From assembly GCA_025459265.1 (NCBI GenBank), contig JALOQX010000008.1, positions 1 to 43,561 of the forward strand: a stretch of DNA of 43,561 nt, written 5' to 3'. The stretch's first letter is position 1. Every line of letters begins with the position of its first letter. This stretch comes from Pirellulaceae bacterium (GTDB lineage: Bacteria > Planctomycetota > Planctomycetia > Pirellulales > Pirellulaceae). Positions 8,549 to 17,585 of this stretch are shown here, piece by piece. The notes below the pieces were generated by a model, which did no database searches, had not been told where the DNA came from, and saw nothing but the letters and a program-made list of their open reading frames with translations. Both the position numbers and the translations under genes were made by a program.

Positions 8549-9934
8549 CTAGATCACGACGTTCAGAGTTCCTGGGGTAGTAGTGGCGATGTGCGTGGCG
8601 CTGGCCGGCGGTTCGGGGGCGGTGGCCTCGGCCCGGCTGGGACGACGCGTGGGGGCGGATGACGATCCGGGCGGGTCCCAATCTCGCGGTCCGGACGACG
8701 GCTGGTCTGCGTCACGCGCGGACACGTCGACGTCGAACCGTTCGACGACCATGCCCTGCTCGGCCAGCCGCGCGCGGAGTTGGGGGAGGTTGTCGAGCAG
8801 AATGGCGCGGGCCTGCGGCGTTTCCGTTTCAATCCGTGCGGTGAGCTTGCCGGGTTCGAGGGCGACCTCGAGCCGGAGCGAGCCGAGTTCGGGCGGACGC
8901 AGGCGCAGGCGCAGGACGCCGCCTCGTTCGGCCGCTGCTTCGATGGCGCGCGCCACACGCTGCAGCAGACGGTGCTGTTCCGTGGCGGTGACCGGCACGC
9001 CCGATGGACTCGGCGCGTCACTCCGCGTGGTCAGGTGATGTGCCAGGCGTTCGGGCAGGCCCGCTGCGCGGACGCCCTGGTCTCCCCGCGTGCTTCCTTC
9101 CTGGGGCGCGTCGGCAGGACCGGGATCCAGCTCGCGTCGCGATGCGCTCTCTGCGCTGGCCATGTTGTCCACTGCGGCAGTGGAGAGCGGCGCGCGGGGT
9201 CCGCCGCGCGCGACGGTTTCGGTGCCAACGGGGGTTTCGCCGGAAGTCCCGCCCTCGGCGCGTGCGGTGCCGGCGGCACGCGGGCGGCTGTCGCCGCGCG
9301 TCGCTGCGGCGCGGCGGGGCGGAGCGTCTGCCGCGACAGCCGACGGGTCGGGGACCACAGGCAAGGCGCCGGTGGCGGTGGGCTCCAGTGCCGTCACGTG
9401 CGTGGCCACCACGGGCACGTCCGCAGCGATCGGACCAGGAGCTGACCGCGGATCCGGCGACTTCCCGGCCAGCTTGACCACGGGTGCCTGCGGCGCGGAG
9501 TCGCTGGCGAGCCGGTCTGTGCGCGACGTGGGTGGCGCCGGCGATGGCGGGTGTACACGTTCGGCCATCGGCGCCGGGGTGTCCGCCACGTCGCCTGTGA
9601 GCGCCGGCGCCGCCTGGGAGGCTTCGTCCGCGACTGCCGGCGAAGCCGGTGCGGGCGCTGCCATGACCGGCTCAGCTGATGTGTCGGGCGATTCCCCTGC
9701 GGGGTGTTCATCCGGCAGCGCGGGGTCCGCGGGTGCCGACGCCGTGCGGCCCGGCGTCGGTGGCGGGTCGTCGGGCCGCTCTGGTGCTGGCTGCGCGGCC
9801 GGCGGACTTGTCTGCCAATGTACGCGAAATGAGTCCTCGAGCCCGGAGCTGGCGGTGGAGCCAGCGGCGCGCCGGGCGGGCTCCGGCCGTTCGCTGGTCA
9901 GCGGCGTCGAGGCAACGGGGAGTTCCATGGTCAT
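8549..9934 (-). CDS. fliK: Flagellar hook-length control protein FliK
   Basis: Secreted ruler that sets hook length and switches export specificity, 461 residues. Residues 1-290 are low-complexity Pro/Ala/Thr-rich sequence, as expected for the extended ruler. The conserved C-terminal domain (about 320-400) contains VLRLRLRPPELGSLRLEVAL and RIETETPQARAILLDNLPQL, followed by EQGMVVERFDVDV. The start could be the ATG at 9934 or the one two codons later at 9928. It follows the MotE-like gene after 9 bp. Confidence 0.9.
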   Translation of the reverse strand: MTMELPVASTPLTSERPEPARRAAGSTASSGLEDSFRVHWQTSPPAAQPAPERPDDPPPTPGRTASAPADPALPDEHPAGESPDTSAEPVMAAPAPASPAVADEASQAAPALTGDVADTPAPMAERVHPPSPAPPTSRTDRLASDSAPQAPVVKLAGKSPDPRSAPGPIAADVPVVATHVTALEPTATGALPVVPDPSAVAADAPPRRAAATRGDSRPRAAGTARAEGGTSGETPVGTETVARGGPRAPLSTAAVDNMASAESASRRELDPGPADAPQEGSTRGDQGVRAAGLPERLAHHLTTRSDAPSPSGVPVTATEQHRLLQRVARAIEAAAERGGVLRLRLRPPELGSLRLEVALEPGKLTARIETETPQARAILLDNLPQLRARLAEQGMVVERFDVDVSARDADQPSSGPRDWDPPGSSSAPTRRPSRAEATAPEPPASATHIATTTPGTLNVVI

Positions 9935-9943
9935 CTGTAACCG

Positions 9944-10633
9944 TTACGGAGTTGGGCTCAGTTGCTGCAGGGCGTCGCGCATGTCCTGCACCTGGCTGAC
10001 GACCGGCTCGCCTTGCCGGATGTTTTTCAGGATCTCGTAGAGCTGGTCGGCATCCGTTCCTGCCTTGAACTCGGCGATGATCTTCTTGCGTTTGTCGACC
10101 GGCATGGCCGTGACGATGGCGACGACATCACCCATGGCCTGGTCTTCGAGCATCTTGAGGAGCTGCATTTTGGCCTGATCCGGTCGCATGGCTTCGATCG
10201 TGCGCTGCAGCTCGCGGCGCGCCGTGCTCTGTTGTTCCTCCGCCAGGTCCTTGAGCTGCGTGTCGAACGCCGACTTGGTGGTTTGCAGCGTGAGCCACTG
10301 GTCGCGGACGGTGGTTTCGAGATTCTGCATGTCCAGCGTTCCCTGTCGGACGGCCAGCTCGCGCAGGTCCAGGTCCAGGCTCTGGAGTTCCTGGTCGGCG
10401 AGCCGGTCCTCCAGGGGCGTCTGTTCTTCCTCGACAGCCGACTTGCGCGCCGCGACGCGGGCGTGCATGGTCACGACATCGAGTCCGTGGAGGGCGGCGA
10501 CCACGCGGTAGAGGCGGCCGCGATCCAGGGCGCCGCGGGCCCACAGGGCGGTCAGCGCGATCGCCTGCGCCAGCACCGTGGCGAGGCTGAAGTAGAGCGC
10601 GGCGGTGGTAAGCAGGGATAGGAGTTTCTTCAC
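9944..10633 (-). CDS. MotE/YlxF-like flagellar membrane protein
   Basis: Single-pass membrane protein, 229 residues: helix at about residues 6-29, a long charged coiled coil (60-160), and a C-terminal MgtE-N/MotE-like domain with MLEDQAMGDVVAIVTAMP and KKIIAEFKAGTDADQLYEIL. In Bacillus the gene in the same place, between fliJ and fliK, is ylxF; in epsilonproteobacteria MotE is a FliL-related chaperone of MotC. The GTG at 10633 overlaps the fliJ stop by 4 nt (GTGA). The family call is from domain order and position; a specific role here is inferred. Confidence 0.8.
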   Translation of the reverse strand: MKKLLSLLTTAALYFSLATVLAQAIALTALWARGALDRGRLYRVVAALHGLDVVTMHARVAARKSAVEEEQTPLEDRLADQELQSLDLDLRELAVRQGTLDMQNLETTVRDQWLTLQTTKSAFDTQLKDLAEEQQSTARRELQRTIEAMRPDQAKMQLLKMLEDQAMGDVVAIVTAMPVDKRKKIIAEFKAGTDADQLYEILKNIRQGEPVVSQVQDMRDALQQLSPTP

Positions 10634-11091
10634 GGTTGGGCGACCTCCGATCGACCGGGCCGGCGGCGCAGGGCGATCTCATCGAGCGTCCGCAGGTCGG
10701 CACGCTGCTCCTGGTACACGTGGGCCGCGAGGTGCCGTTCTTTCAGTTTCTCGAGGATGCGGAGCTCGCGGTCCGCTTCCACCAGGGCTTCGCGACGGCG
10801 GTCAATTTCCTGGCGGACCGCCAGTTGCTGTCGCCGCAGTTGCGCGAGGTGCGCCTGGAGCAGCAGGGCATAGCGGTGCGCGTGCAGGAGCGGATCGACG
10901 TGGATGGGACCGGGCGCGGACTGCTGCTGCGCCTCCTGTCGCGTGACCTGCAGCTCGTCCTCCACCGCCTGTTGCTGCTGCTGCAGCACCAGCTCGGCGC
11001 GGAAGGCCTTGGCCAGCTCTTCCCGCCGGCGATCGCGCTCGGCGGTTCGCAGCCGCAGCAGGGGCTCCAGGCGAAAGGTAAATGCCGTCAT
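10630..11091 (-). CDS. fliJ: Flagellar export chaperone/stalk protein FliJ
   Basis: Coiled-coil subunit that inserts into the FliI hexamer and links it to the gate, 153 residues. It begins MTAFTFRLEPLLRLRTAERD, the typical FliJ opening (FxFxLxxLLxxR), and is nearly all charged/glutamine-rich heptads. It follows fliI after 82 bp and overlaps the downstream MotE-like gene by 4 nt. FliJ is poorly conserved, so identity rests on the opening motif, the length and the operon place. Confidence 0.9.
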   Translation of the reverse strand: MTAFTFRLEPLLRLRTAERDRRREELAKAFRAELVLQQQQQAVEDELQVTRQEAQQQSAPGPIHVDPLLHAHRYALLLQAHLAQLRRQQLAVRQEIDRRREALVEADRELRILEKLKERHLAAHVYQEQRADLRTLDEIALRRRPGRSEVAQP

Positions 11092-11173
11092 GGTTCTGCC
11101 TGATCGTCCTGGTGTGCCGGGCGTGGTCCCGACCGCCGTCGCGGGCCCGCGCCCGGCGCCATGGGGGCTGGGG

Positions 11174-12517
11174 TCACGTGGCCGGTTTCATGCCCTGCCG
11201 GCAGCGCGCGGCCAGTTGCAGCACGCCCTGCACGGTCGTCTCGAGCGCACTCGACTGGTCAATGGCCTGACGCACGAACTGATCGATGTCCGGTTTCATC
11301 TGCAGGGCCACGTCGACCAGGGGATGGCTCCCCTTGCGATAGGCGCCGATCGAGATGAGGTCTTCATGTTCGTAGTACACCGCCAGCAGCTCGCGCAGCG
11401 TGGCGGCCGCCTCGCGCTGTTCGCGCGAGACGATATCGGGCATCACGCGGCTGATGCTGGCCAGCACATCGACGGCCGGATAGTGGCCACGACTGGCGAG
11501 TCGACGCGATAGCACGGTATGTCCGTCCAACAGACCGCGCACGGCGTCACTGATCGGTTCGCTGGTGTCATCTCCCTCGACCAGCACGGAGTAGAACGCG
11601 GTGATGCTCCCCTGCGGGGTCAGTCCGGCGCGTTCGACCAGTCGCGGGAGCAGCCCGAACACGGACGGCGGGTAGCCCCGGGTGGTCGGCGGCTCACCGG
11701 CCGCCAGGCCGATCTCGCGCTGAGCCATCGCGAACCGGGTGAGCGAGTCCATCATGAGCAGGACGTGCTGGCCGCGATCGCGGAAATACTCGGCGACGGC
11801 CGTGGCGGTCTGTGCCGCCTGCACGCGGACCACGGCCGGTTCGTCGCTGGTCGCGACCACCACCACGCTGCGGGCCAGCCCAGCGGGACCGAGATCGCGC
11901 TCCAGGAACTCGTTCACCTCGCGACCGCGTTCGCCGATCAGCGCGATCACGTTCACGTCGGCGTTGGTGTACCGCGCCATCATGCCCAGCAGTACGCTCT
12001 TGCCCACGCCGGAGCCGGAGAAGATGCCCATCCGCTGACCCCGACCGCACGTGAGCAGGGCATCGAGGACGCGAATGCCCGTGGCCAGCGGCACGGCGAT
12101 CCGCGGCCGTTCGACCGCGGCGGGCGGCCGGCGGTCCAACCGCGTGCGCTCGACCAGCCCCGGTGCCGGCAAGTGATCCAGCGGCTGTGCGTGCGCGTCG
12201 ATCACGCGTCCCAGCAGCGCGGGGCCGACGCGCAGGAATCGCGCCGTGCTCACCAGTCGCACCCGGCTGCCGCGCCGCACGCCCGACACGTTGCCGAACG
12301 GATACACGATCGTCGTATGATCGCGAAACCCAATCACCTCACCGCGCACCGTCTGGCCGACCTGCCGCTCGATCTCGACGATCGCGCCGATCGGTGCCGG
12401 GAAGCCGGCCACCGAGGCGGCCAGTCCGTCGGTCTGGACGACGCTGCCCACGATCTGCGTGGGCATGATGTGAGGCACCAGGCTGGTGAGCATGTCGTGC
12501 ATGGTGGGTTGGTTCAC
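11174..12517 (-). CDS. fliI: Flagellum-specific ATPase FliI
   Basis: ATPase of the flagellar export apparatus, 447 residues from a GTG at 12517 (or 442 from an ATG at 12502; neither has a strong ribosome site). Walker A GSGVGKS lies at about 168-174 and Walker B VLLMMDSLTRFAMAQREIGL follows. The signature RGYPPSVFGLLPRLVERAG and the SISRVMPDIVS segment separate it from F1 beta subunits. fliH lies directly upstream and fliJ downstream, together forming the soluble export ATPase complex. Confidence 0.97.
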   Translation of the reverse strand: MNQPTMHDMLTSLVPHIMPTQIVGSVVQTDGLAASVAGFPAPIGAIVEIERQVGQTVRGEVIGFRDHTTIVYPFGNVSGVRRGSRVRLVSTARFLRVGPALLGRVIDAHAQPLDHLPAPGLVERTRLDRRPPAAVERPRIAVPLATGIRVLDALLTCGRGQRMGIFSGSGVGKSVLLGMMARYTNADVNVIALIGERGREVNEFLERDLGPAGLARSVVVVATSDEPAVVRVQAAQTATAVAEYFRDRGQHVLLMMDSLTRFAMAQREIGLAAGEPPTTRGYPPSVFGLLPRLVERAGLTPQGSITAFYSVLVEGDDTSEPISDAVRGLLDGHTVLSRRLASRGHYPAVDVLASISRVMPDIVSREQREAAATLRELLAVYYEHEDLISIGAYRKGSHPLVDVALQMKPDIDQFVRQAIDQSSALETTVQGVLQLAARCRQGMKPAT

Positions 12518-12545
12518 GCGGTCCGGCCGCGCGCAACGAGTTGGG

Positions 12546-13217
12546 TCACGGGGTACCGGTCAATTCTTCTTCGATGCGGGCGAGCTGGCTGGTCAGTTGC
12601 TGGTCGATCGACCCGAATTCGGTGTCGACGTGGCAGCCGCCGCGTTCCACGCCGGGGTCGGGCACGATCTGCGTCGGGGCACGGGCGGCCAGCTCGCGCG
12701 CGAGCAATTCGCGCCAGTCTCCGACGGCGGCGAAGTCGTCGGGATGGAGGCGCAGGGTGATGGTACGGCAGCCGGCGGCCAGCTCCAGCGCTTCGCGAAT
12801 CCACTGCTGGGAAATGCGCGGCTGGCGGGAGAGTTCGCCGCGGACGAGGCGTTGGGCGATCGCCACGGCGAGGTGGACGGCGCGGTCTTCCCAATCGCGT
12901 TGCCAGCGGCTCTGTGCCAGGGTGAGGCTCTCGCGGAGCTGCTGGAACATGGGTGTCAACGTCTGCCACCGGGTCTGAACCTCGGCCAGCGCTGCGGTGC
13001 GGGCTTCCTGCAGGGCGGTCTGGTGGCCCCGGGCGGCTGCCTGCGCGGCGATCTGCCGCGCCTGCTGCTGGGCCGACGCCACGATCTGTTCCGCCTGTTT
13101 GCGCACCGTGTCCAGGTAGCGGGCCGCGTTGACAGACATGTCCTCCCAGTTGAATTCGGTGTGCTGAATTGCGGTCCCGCCGGGGGTGATCTGGCCCGCT
13201 TTGATGACCGATGCCAT
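12546..13217 (-). CDS. fliH: Flagellar export regulator FliH
   Basis: Stator-like partner that inhibits and localises FliI, 223 residues. The central part (40-120) is an Ala/Gln/Arg coiled coil; the C-terminal domain carries LAVAIAQRLVRGELS, LHPDDFAAVGDW and GGCHVDTEFGSIDQQLTSQL, the last being the typical GGCxVETxxGxID signature of FliH/V-ATPase E-type proteins. The ATG at 13217 is used. It lies between fliG and fliI as usual. Confidence 0.94.
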   Translation of the reverse strand: MASVIKAGQITPGGTAIQHTEFNWEDMSVNAARYLDTVRKQAEQIVASAQQQARQIAAQAAARGHQTALQEARTAALAEVQTRWQTLTPMFQQLRESLTLAQSRWQRDWEDRAVHLAVAIAQRLVRGELSRQPRISQQWIREALELAAGCRTITLRLHPDDFAAVGDWRELLARELAARAPTQIVPDPGVERGGCHVDTEFGSIDQQLTSQLARIEEELTGTP

Positions 13218-13294
13218 GGGTGCAGTTCCGTCCAGGTTGCGAGTGAGTGGCCGTCCGGGCCGCCTTGACCGGGCGCTGCCAGCGCGACCGGCAC

Positions 13295-14413
13295 TCAGGC
13301 CGCGACCGCGAAGCGGGCGACCGGCGGCGACGTGATTGTTCCTTGTGCGATCAGTTGTTGGGCGACATCGGCCAGCCGCAGTTGGGCGCGTTCGATGTCA
13401 TCGAGTCGGAGCGGACCGAGTTGCTGCATCTTGCGCTGCAGCTGCGTGGCCTCGCGCGCGGGCAGCTGACCGAGAATCCGTGTGACAAATGGCGGGCTGG
13501 CGCCCGCCAGGGCGAGGATGGCGGTGGCGGGGCTCGAGTGGTGCAGCACGTGGGCCAGCGCCGCGTCCTCCAGTTGTTCCAGGTCGGCGAACAACAGCGC
13601 CGGAGGGCGGACCGTCGGGGCGGACGGGTCCGCCGTCCCGGGACGATCGACCGGTCGCGGCAGCGCGTCGTTGGCGGGTATCACCGGGACCGCGTCGCGC
13701 GCTTCCGCGTCGGGGGTCAGGGGACTCGGGAAGCGGTGTCCGAAATGCTGGGCGAGCGCCGGGTCCTGGCGGGAGAGGTCGGCCAGGAGCGTCTGGCGTT
13801 CGGTGCCGGAGGCGGCCTGCAGGATGGCGGCGATGGCGGCCACGCCGCGGGGCGCGACCGGTTCCAGCGCGGGCTGGTCCTCCAGCACGGCGCGCAGCGC
13901 CTGTTCAATATCCTGCACCACGTCCGGCGCCAGGCGGCCCAGACGGGCGACACGCATGAGCGTTTCCGATTGCCGTGAGGCGGGGAGTCGCCGCAGCACG
14001 TCGGCCGCGCGCGCGGGAGGCAGATGCGAGATGACGATGGCGATCGTCTGCGGATGTTCCCGGACCAGGACGCGCGCCAGTTCCGCCGTCTCGAGCGGCT
14101 GCAGGAAGGCAAACGACGCGGCCGGCGCGGCGCCGCGTGGCGCCTCGGCCTCGGCACGGGGCGCGCGAAGTCGCGCGGCCAGGGACGGATCGAGCTCCAC
14201 CGCCGAGGCGTCGGCCGGCGCACCGTGCGGTGGCCGCCGCAGAAAGTCGTTCATGATCTGTTGTTGTTCGGCCGGGTCCACGTCGCCCAGTTCGAGTACG
14301 GCGCGGCGAACCCGCGCCGCCTCCTCCGGCTCCATCTCCTCCAACAGCGCGTCGGCGCTGGTCGTGTCCAGACTCGCCACCAGAATCGCGGCTTTGCGTA
14401 GCGTCGGTTGCAT
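13295..14413 (-). CDS. fliG: Flagellar motor switch protein FliG (charge-reversed torque helix)
   Basis: C-ring subunit that receives torque from MotA, 372 residues. The ATG at 14413 shares one base with the fliF stop (TGATG), so translation is coupled; a longer frame to 14434 would overlap fliF. The N-domain (RKAAILVASLDTTSADALLEEM), EHPQ motif (119-122) and ARM-M are normal. A Pro/Ala linker (235-272) joins the C-domain. Aligned without gaps to other FliGs, R320 and R336 are kept, but the Glu/Asp-Asp pair of the torque helix is replaced by R327-K328, and the Lys equivalent of E. coli K264 is A303. Confidence 0.96.
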   Translation of the reverse strand: MQPTLRKAAILVASLDTTSADALLEEMEPEEAARVRRAVLELGDVDPAEQQQIMNDFLRRPPHGAPADASAVELDPSLAARLRAPRAEAEAPRGAAPAASFAFLQPLETAELARVLVREHPQTIAIVISHLPPARAADVLRRLPASRQSETLMRVARLGRLAPDVVQDIEQALRAVLEDQPALEPVAPRGVAAIAAILQAASGTERQTLLADLSRQDPALAQHFGHRFPSPLTPDAEARDAVPVIPANDALPRPVDRPGTADPSAPTVRPPALLFADLEQLEDAALAHVLHHSSPATAILALAGASPPFVTRILGQLPAREATQLQRKMQQLGPLRLDDIERAQLRLADVAQQLIAQGTITSPPVARFAVAA

Positions 14414-16071
14414 CAGGCAGCATCTCCAATCCAAGTCCGCAGCACGTTCGCAGCGGCATCCGGATCCTCGCGGACCATGGCCGTCAGTTCGTCACGCAGC
14501 GACGCCCCGCTGGCCCGCGCGCGACGGTTCAGCGCGGGTGCTTCCAGGGCCGCTGCCGGCTCCGATGTGTCCTCGGGCGGCGCCACCACGGCCAAGGCGG
14601 GCGCCGCGCTCGGCGCTGCCGGGGCGTGCGTGCGGACCATGCTGCGGATCATCAGCAGACTGACGATCCCGATCCCGAACAGCGCCAGGCGGTGCCAGTT
14701 ATCGGTCATCCAGGCCAGGGCCGAGGCCGTCGCGGTGGGTCCTGCCAGTGTGGCGGGGGGGAGATCTTCATAACTGCTCACCTCCACCAGCGATGCGGCG
14801 GGCGCCGTCGGATCCTGAGGAGGCAGCGTCCGGACCACTGCTTTGGTGATCTTGTCTGTGACGTCCCGTTCGATCGGCTGCAGCTCGGCGTCTGTCGGTT
14901 CCTTGGGCTCGGTGCCCGCTGCGACCGGGTTCCGCTGGTGCCAGAGCTTGGTGAGATGGCTTTTCGGGACCAGCACGGTGGCCGTGACGGAGCTGGGGAC
15001 GAGCGACGCTTTCTTGCTGATCGTCTGCTGATGTCCGGCCACGGAGACCTGTTCTTCGCGGTTCTCGTCCAGCGTGGTGGCCTGGGAGGTGAGCGACGTG
15101 ATGTCGCGCGGCGTGTTGCTGGGGACTTCGTTGGGCACGGCCCCGGGACGGCCACCGGCGGCGGGACGACTCTCGGACGTCTTGGTGTACGTGTTCGATT
15201 CCAGGGCGATCGGCTGCGTGTCGACCGTCACCTTCTTGGACTCGTTGTCCGTCTCGGGATCCAGTTCCACGTTCACACCCACGACGACGCCCGGGTACAC
15301 GGCCAGGCAGTCCTCGATCTTGGACTTCCAGTAGCTTTCGTACCAGCGTTTCGCGTCCGCGTAGGGCGTGCTCGGGCCGTTGGGTTCGCGCGTCGCCAGG
15401 TCGCCGCCGAACGTGACATTGCCGTTGAGATCGATGATCGTGACATCGTGAGGTTGAATGCCGAACCAGCCGCTGGCTGCGGTGCGGACCGCCTGGACCA
15501 GCGTGGGCGAGAGCTCGCGGCCGGCCGTGCCGCGGACGGCGACGGTCGCCTTCCGCTCCACTTGGGGCGGGAAGCCCCCTTTCGGCACTTCCTGGAACTG
15601 GGCGGTCGCCGTGTCGATCCCGGCGAGCGCGGCGATGACCTGCCCGAATTTCTTCTGCGAAGCCTGGCTGAAACGGTAATCCTGGAGCGGTTTGGAGTCG
15701 ATGATACTGTTCGACTTGGCCAGCGCCTCGTCGATGGCCGAGTCGAAGTTCTGGGGGAGGAAGTTGCTTTGCGAGAGCGCCTGGAGGTAGTCGACCAGTT
15801 TGCTGTGCGGCACGCGGATCCGTTTGCCCACCACCTCGAACTCGTCCAGCCGCGCGGCGGCGAACGCCGACTGCATGGCATCCAGTTCCGCCTGCGAGAA
15901 GTCCCGCGAGCCGAACAGGTACTCGTCCGCCGTGTGGATCTGGAACACGAACAGGTACGTGAGGCTGACGACGATCGTGACCAGCAGCATGGCTGCCGTC
16001 ATCCGCGCGCCGGGCGTCATGCTCCGGAACAGCTCGGCCACTTGCCCGTAGGCTTTGTTCAGCACGTCCAT
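14413..16071 (-). CDS. fliF: Flagellar MS-ring protein FliF
   Basis: Basal-body MS-ring subunit, 552 residues. It has a membrane helix at about 24-45 (TAAMLLVTIVVSLTYLFVFQ), a periplasmic part with ring-building domains (DFSQAELDAMQSAFAAARLDE; a secretin-like segment with VQAVRTAASGWFGIQPHDVTI), and a second helix near 485-505 (HRLALFGIGIVSLLMIRSM). The C-terminal FliG-binding tail is present: LTAMVREDPDAAANVLRTWI. It follows fliE after 47 bp. Confidence 0.96.
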   Translation of the reverse strand: MDVLNKAYGQVAELFRSMTPGARMTAAMLLVTIVVSLTYLFVFQIHTADEYLFGSRDFSQAELDAMQSAFAAARLDEFEVVGKRIRVPHSKLVDYLQALSQSNFLPQNFDSAIDEALAKSNSIIDSKPLQDYRFSQASQKKFGQVIAALAGIDTATAQFQEVPKGGFPPQVERKATVAVRGTAGRELSPTLVQAVRTAASGWFGIQPHDVTIIDLNGNVTFGGDLATREPNGPSTPYADAKRWYESYWKSKIEDCLAVYPGVVVGVNVELDPETDNESKKVTVDTQPIALESNTYTKTSESRPAAGGRPGAVPNEVPSNTPRDITSLTSQATTLDENREEQVSVAGHQQTISKKASLVPSSVTATVLVPKSHLTKLWHQRNPVAAGTEPKEPTDAELQPIERDVTDKITKAVVRTLPPQDPTAPAASLVEVSSYEDLPPATLAGPTATASALAWMTDNWHRLALFGIGIVSLLMIRSMVRTHAPAAPSAAPALAVVAPPEDTSEPAAALEAPALNRRARASGASLRDELTAMVREDPDAAANVLRTWIGDAA

Positions 16072-16118
16072 CTACCGCGCTCCGTCGCGTGCGGGCGTCT
16101 GGGGCAGACGCCCGCGGC

Positions 16119-16424
16119 TCAAATCCGGATGTCCTTGACTTCCTGATACGCCTGGACCAGCTTGTTGCGGATCTGCATCATGAGGCGAAACGAGATGTCA
16201 GCCTTCTGCACGGCCGTCAGGACCACGGCCGGATCGACATCTGCGCCGGTCATCAGCTGTTGTACCGCGTGGTCGGCCTGTTGCTGCATCGAGTTGACCT
16301 GCTGCAAGCCGTCCAGCAGCAGGTCCTTGAACGAGCTCGCCTGGGGACCGCCGGCGCCGTCCCCGCGCGGCGCCGGTGGCGGCGCGGGGGCGGCCGGTAT
16401 GTGCAGGCCTGAGTTGATTTGCAT
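16119..16424 (-). CDS. fliE: Flagellar hook-basal body complex protein FliE
   Basis: Rod-MS-ring junction protein, 101 residues from the ATG at 16424 (MQINSGLHIPAAP). The C-terminal half matches the family: SSFKDLLLDGLQQVNSMQQQ, then VVLTAVQKADISFRLMMQIR and NKLVQAYQEVKDIRI. An open frame runs upstream to 16655 but overlaps flgC and has no FliE character. Order flgB-flgC-fliE-fliF is the canonical start of this operon type. Confidence 0.95.
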   Translation of the reverse strand: MQINSGLHIPAAPAPPPAPRGDGAGGPQASSFKDLLLDGLQQVNSMQQQADHAVQQLMTGADVDPAVVLTAVQKADISFRLMMQIRNKLVQAYQEVKDIRI

Positions 16425-16507
16425 GACGTCTGCCGCTCCTGGCACAGAACCGCCGCGGACCCCGCGTGGCCGCACCGGGCGACCCCAGGGTGAGCCGGCG
16501 GTGCCGG

Positions 16508-16930
16508 TCAGCCGATAATCCGCATCGATTGTTCCCCGAGATTCTTGGTCACTTCCATGACCCCCAAGTTCGCTTCGTACGCGCGCGTGGCGATCAAGGC
16601 GTCGACGAACTGCGTCATCATGTCCATGTTGGGATAGGCCACGTACCCTTTCCACTTCCCCTCGCGAATCGCCAGCGGGTGCCCGGGCTGGTACCGATAC
16701 TTGGGCTCCACGGTTTCCGTCCGCACCTGGCTGACTTTGACCCCCACGGCGCCATCCGCCGACCGGACCTCTTCGTCCGGCTGGAACACGACAAACCGTT
16801 CCTGATAGGGCTGCACCTCGCCCCGTTCGTTGCGGACGGAGGACATGTTGGCCAGATTGCCGGAGATCGCGTTGAGCCGGATGCGCTGTGCGACCAGGCC
16901 GCTGGTGCTGATGTCGAGGGCTCGTAACAT
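16508..16930 (-). CDS. flgC: Flagellar basal-body rod protein FlgC
   Basis: Proximal rod subunit, 140 residues. N-terminal signature LDISTSGLVAQRIRLNAISG followed by NLAN, and C-terminal VAYPNMDMMTQFVDALIATR, then AYEANLGVMEVTKN, are standard for FlgC. The ATG at 16930 begins 15 bp after the flgB stop. Confidence 0.97.
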   Translation of the reverse strand: MLRALDISTSGLVAQRIRLNAISGNLANMSSVRNERGEVQPYQERFVVFQPDEEVRSADGAVGVKVSQVRTETVEPKYRYQPGHPLAIREGKWKGYVAYPNMDMMTQFVDALIATRAYEANLGVMEVTKNLGEQSMRIIG

Positions 16931-16945
16931 GGCGTCGTGCTCTCC

Positions 16946-17365
16946 TTACACGCGTTCGCTGATCGCCGTCTGCAGCAGCCGGAACTGGCTGCTCATGAGG
17001 GAGACCGTCAGGTTGTGGAGGAACTGGTTCTTGGCCACTTCCGTCACTTGTTGTTCGATGCCGACGTCGCTGCCGTCGAGGAACTGGATGGACTTGATGG
17101 ACTCGCGCACCTCGCGCAGCCGGTCATCCCAGGTCAGGGTGGGCCGGTCGCCGGGGGACGTGAACTCGCCGGGCGATGGCGGCGGGTCTTCCCACGCCGC
17201 CTTCAGCTGCTGCTGAAAATTCTCCACGCTCAAGTCACGCACGCGATAGCCCGGTGTGTCGGCATTGGCCACGTTTCCCGCCAACACGCGATGGCGTGCT
17301 TCCGAGAACCGCAACACCTCCTGCAGCATCGGGAGTGTCGTTTGGTCAAAGAGGGTGTGCAACAT
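16946..17365 (-). CDS. flgB: Flagellar basal-body rod protein FlgB
   Basis: Proximal rod subunit and first gene of the structural operon, 139 residues from the ATG at 17365. It has the GNVANADTPGYRVRDL rod signature (about 29-44) and ends with a helix containing NQFLHNLTVSLMSSQFRLL, then QTAISERV. The frame is open upstream to 17509 but that part is Arg/Pro-rich and unlike FlgB. About 130 nt separate its ATG from the predicted start of the sigma-54 promoter at 17505-17520. Confidence 0.96.
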   Translation of the reverse strand: MLHTLFDQTTLPMLQEVLRFSEARHRVLAGNVANADTPGYRVRDLSVENFQQQLKAAWEDPPPSPGEFTSPGDRPTLTWDDRLREVRESIKSIQFLDGSDVGIEQQVTEVAKNQFLHNLTVSLMSSQFRLLQTAISERV

Positions 17366-17504
17366 GAACGTTTTGCTCCGAGCGGCACCGGGTTCCGTGC
17401 GGGAGGGCCTCGTGCCAAGGGGGCTCATCACAAAGCGCCGCTGCGCCGGGTGGGAGGCCTGCCCGCAGGTGTCACGGCGTGGGCAGCGCCGGCGGCGCCT
17501 GGCG

Positions 17505-17520
17505 TGCAACTGCCATGCCG
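17505..17520 (-). promoter_or_regulatory. Sigma-54 (-24/-12) promoter of the flgB operon
   Basis: On the minus strand the sequence reads CGGCATG-GCAG-TTGCA. Against the consensus TGGCACG-N4-TTGCW it has the invariant GG and GC at exact spacing and 10 of 12 consensus positions matched. Transcription would start near 17494, giving a leader of about 130 nt before flgB. An NtrC-type activator is encoded next door (17721-19148), which makes a sigma-54 promoter here expected. Confidence 0.75.
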
Positions 17521-17585
17521 AAGCGCGCTGGCCGACGCGGCACCCATGTCCCGTCTACCTGCATAACTCGTGATCACAGTCTGGT

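Noticed and set aside
14626..16146. 506-codon open frame antisense to fliF
   Set aside because: Composition dominated by Arg/Asp/Gly/Gln, no motif; fliF is unambiguous.
17397..17417. Perfect minus-strand TGGCACG at 17411-17417, a possible second sigma-54 -24 box
   Set aside because: No TTGC at the required distance downstream; the -12 position reads TCCC.
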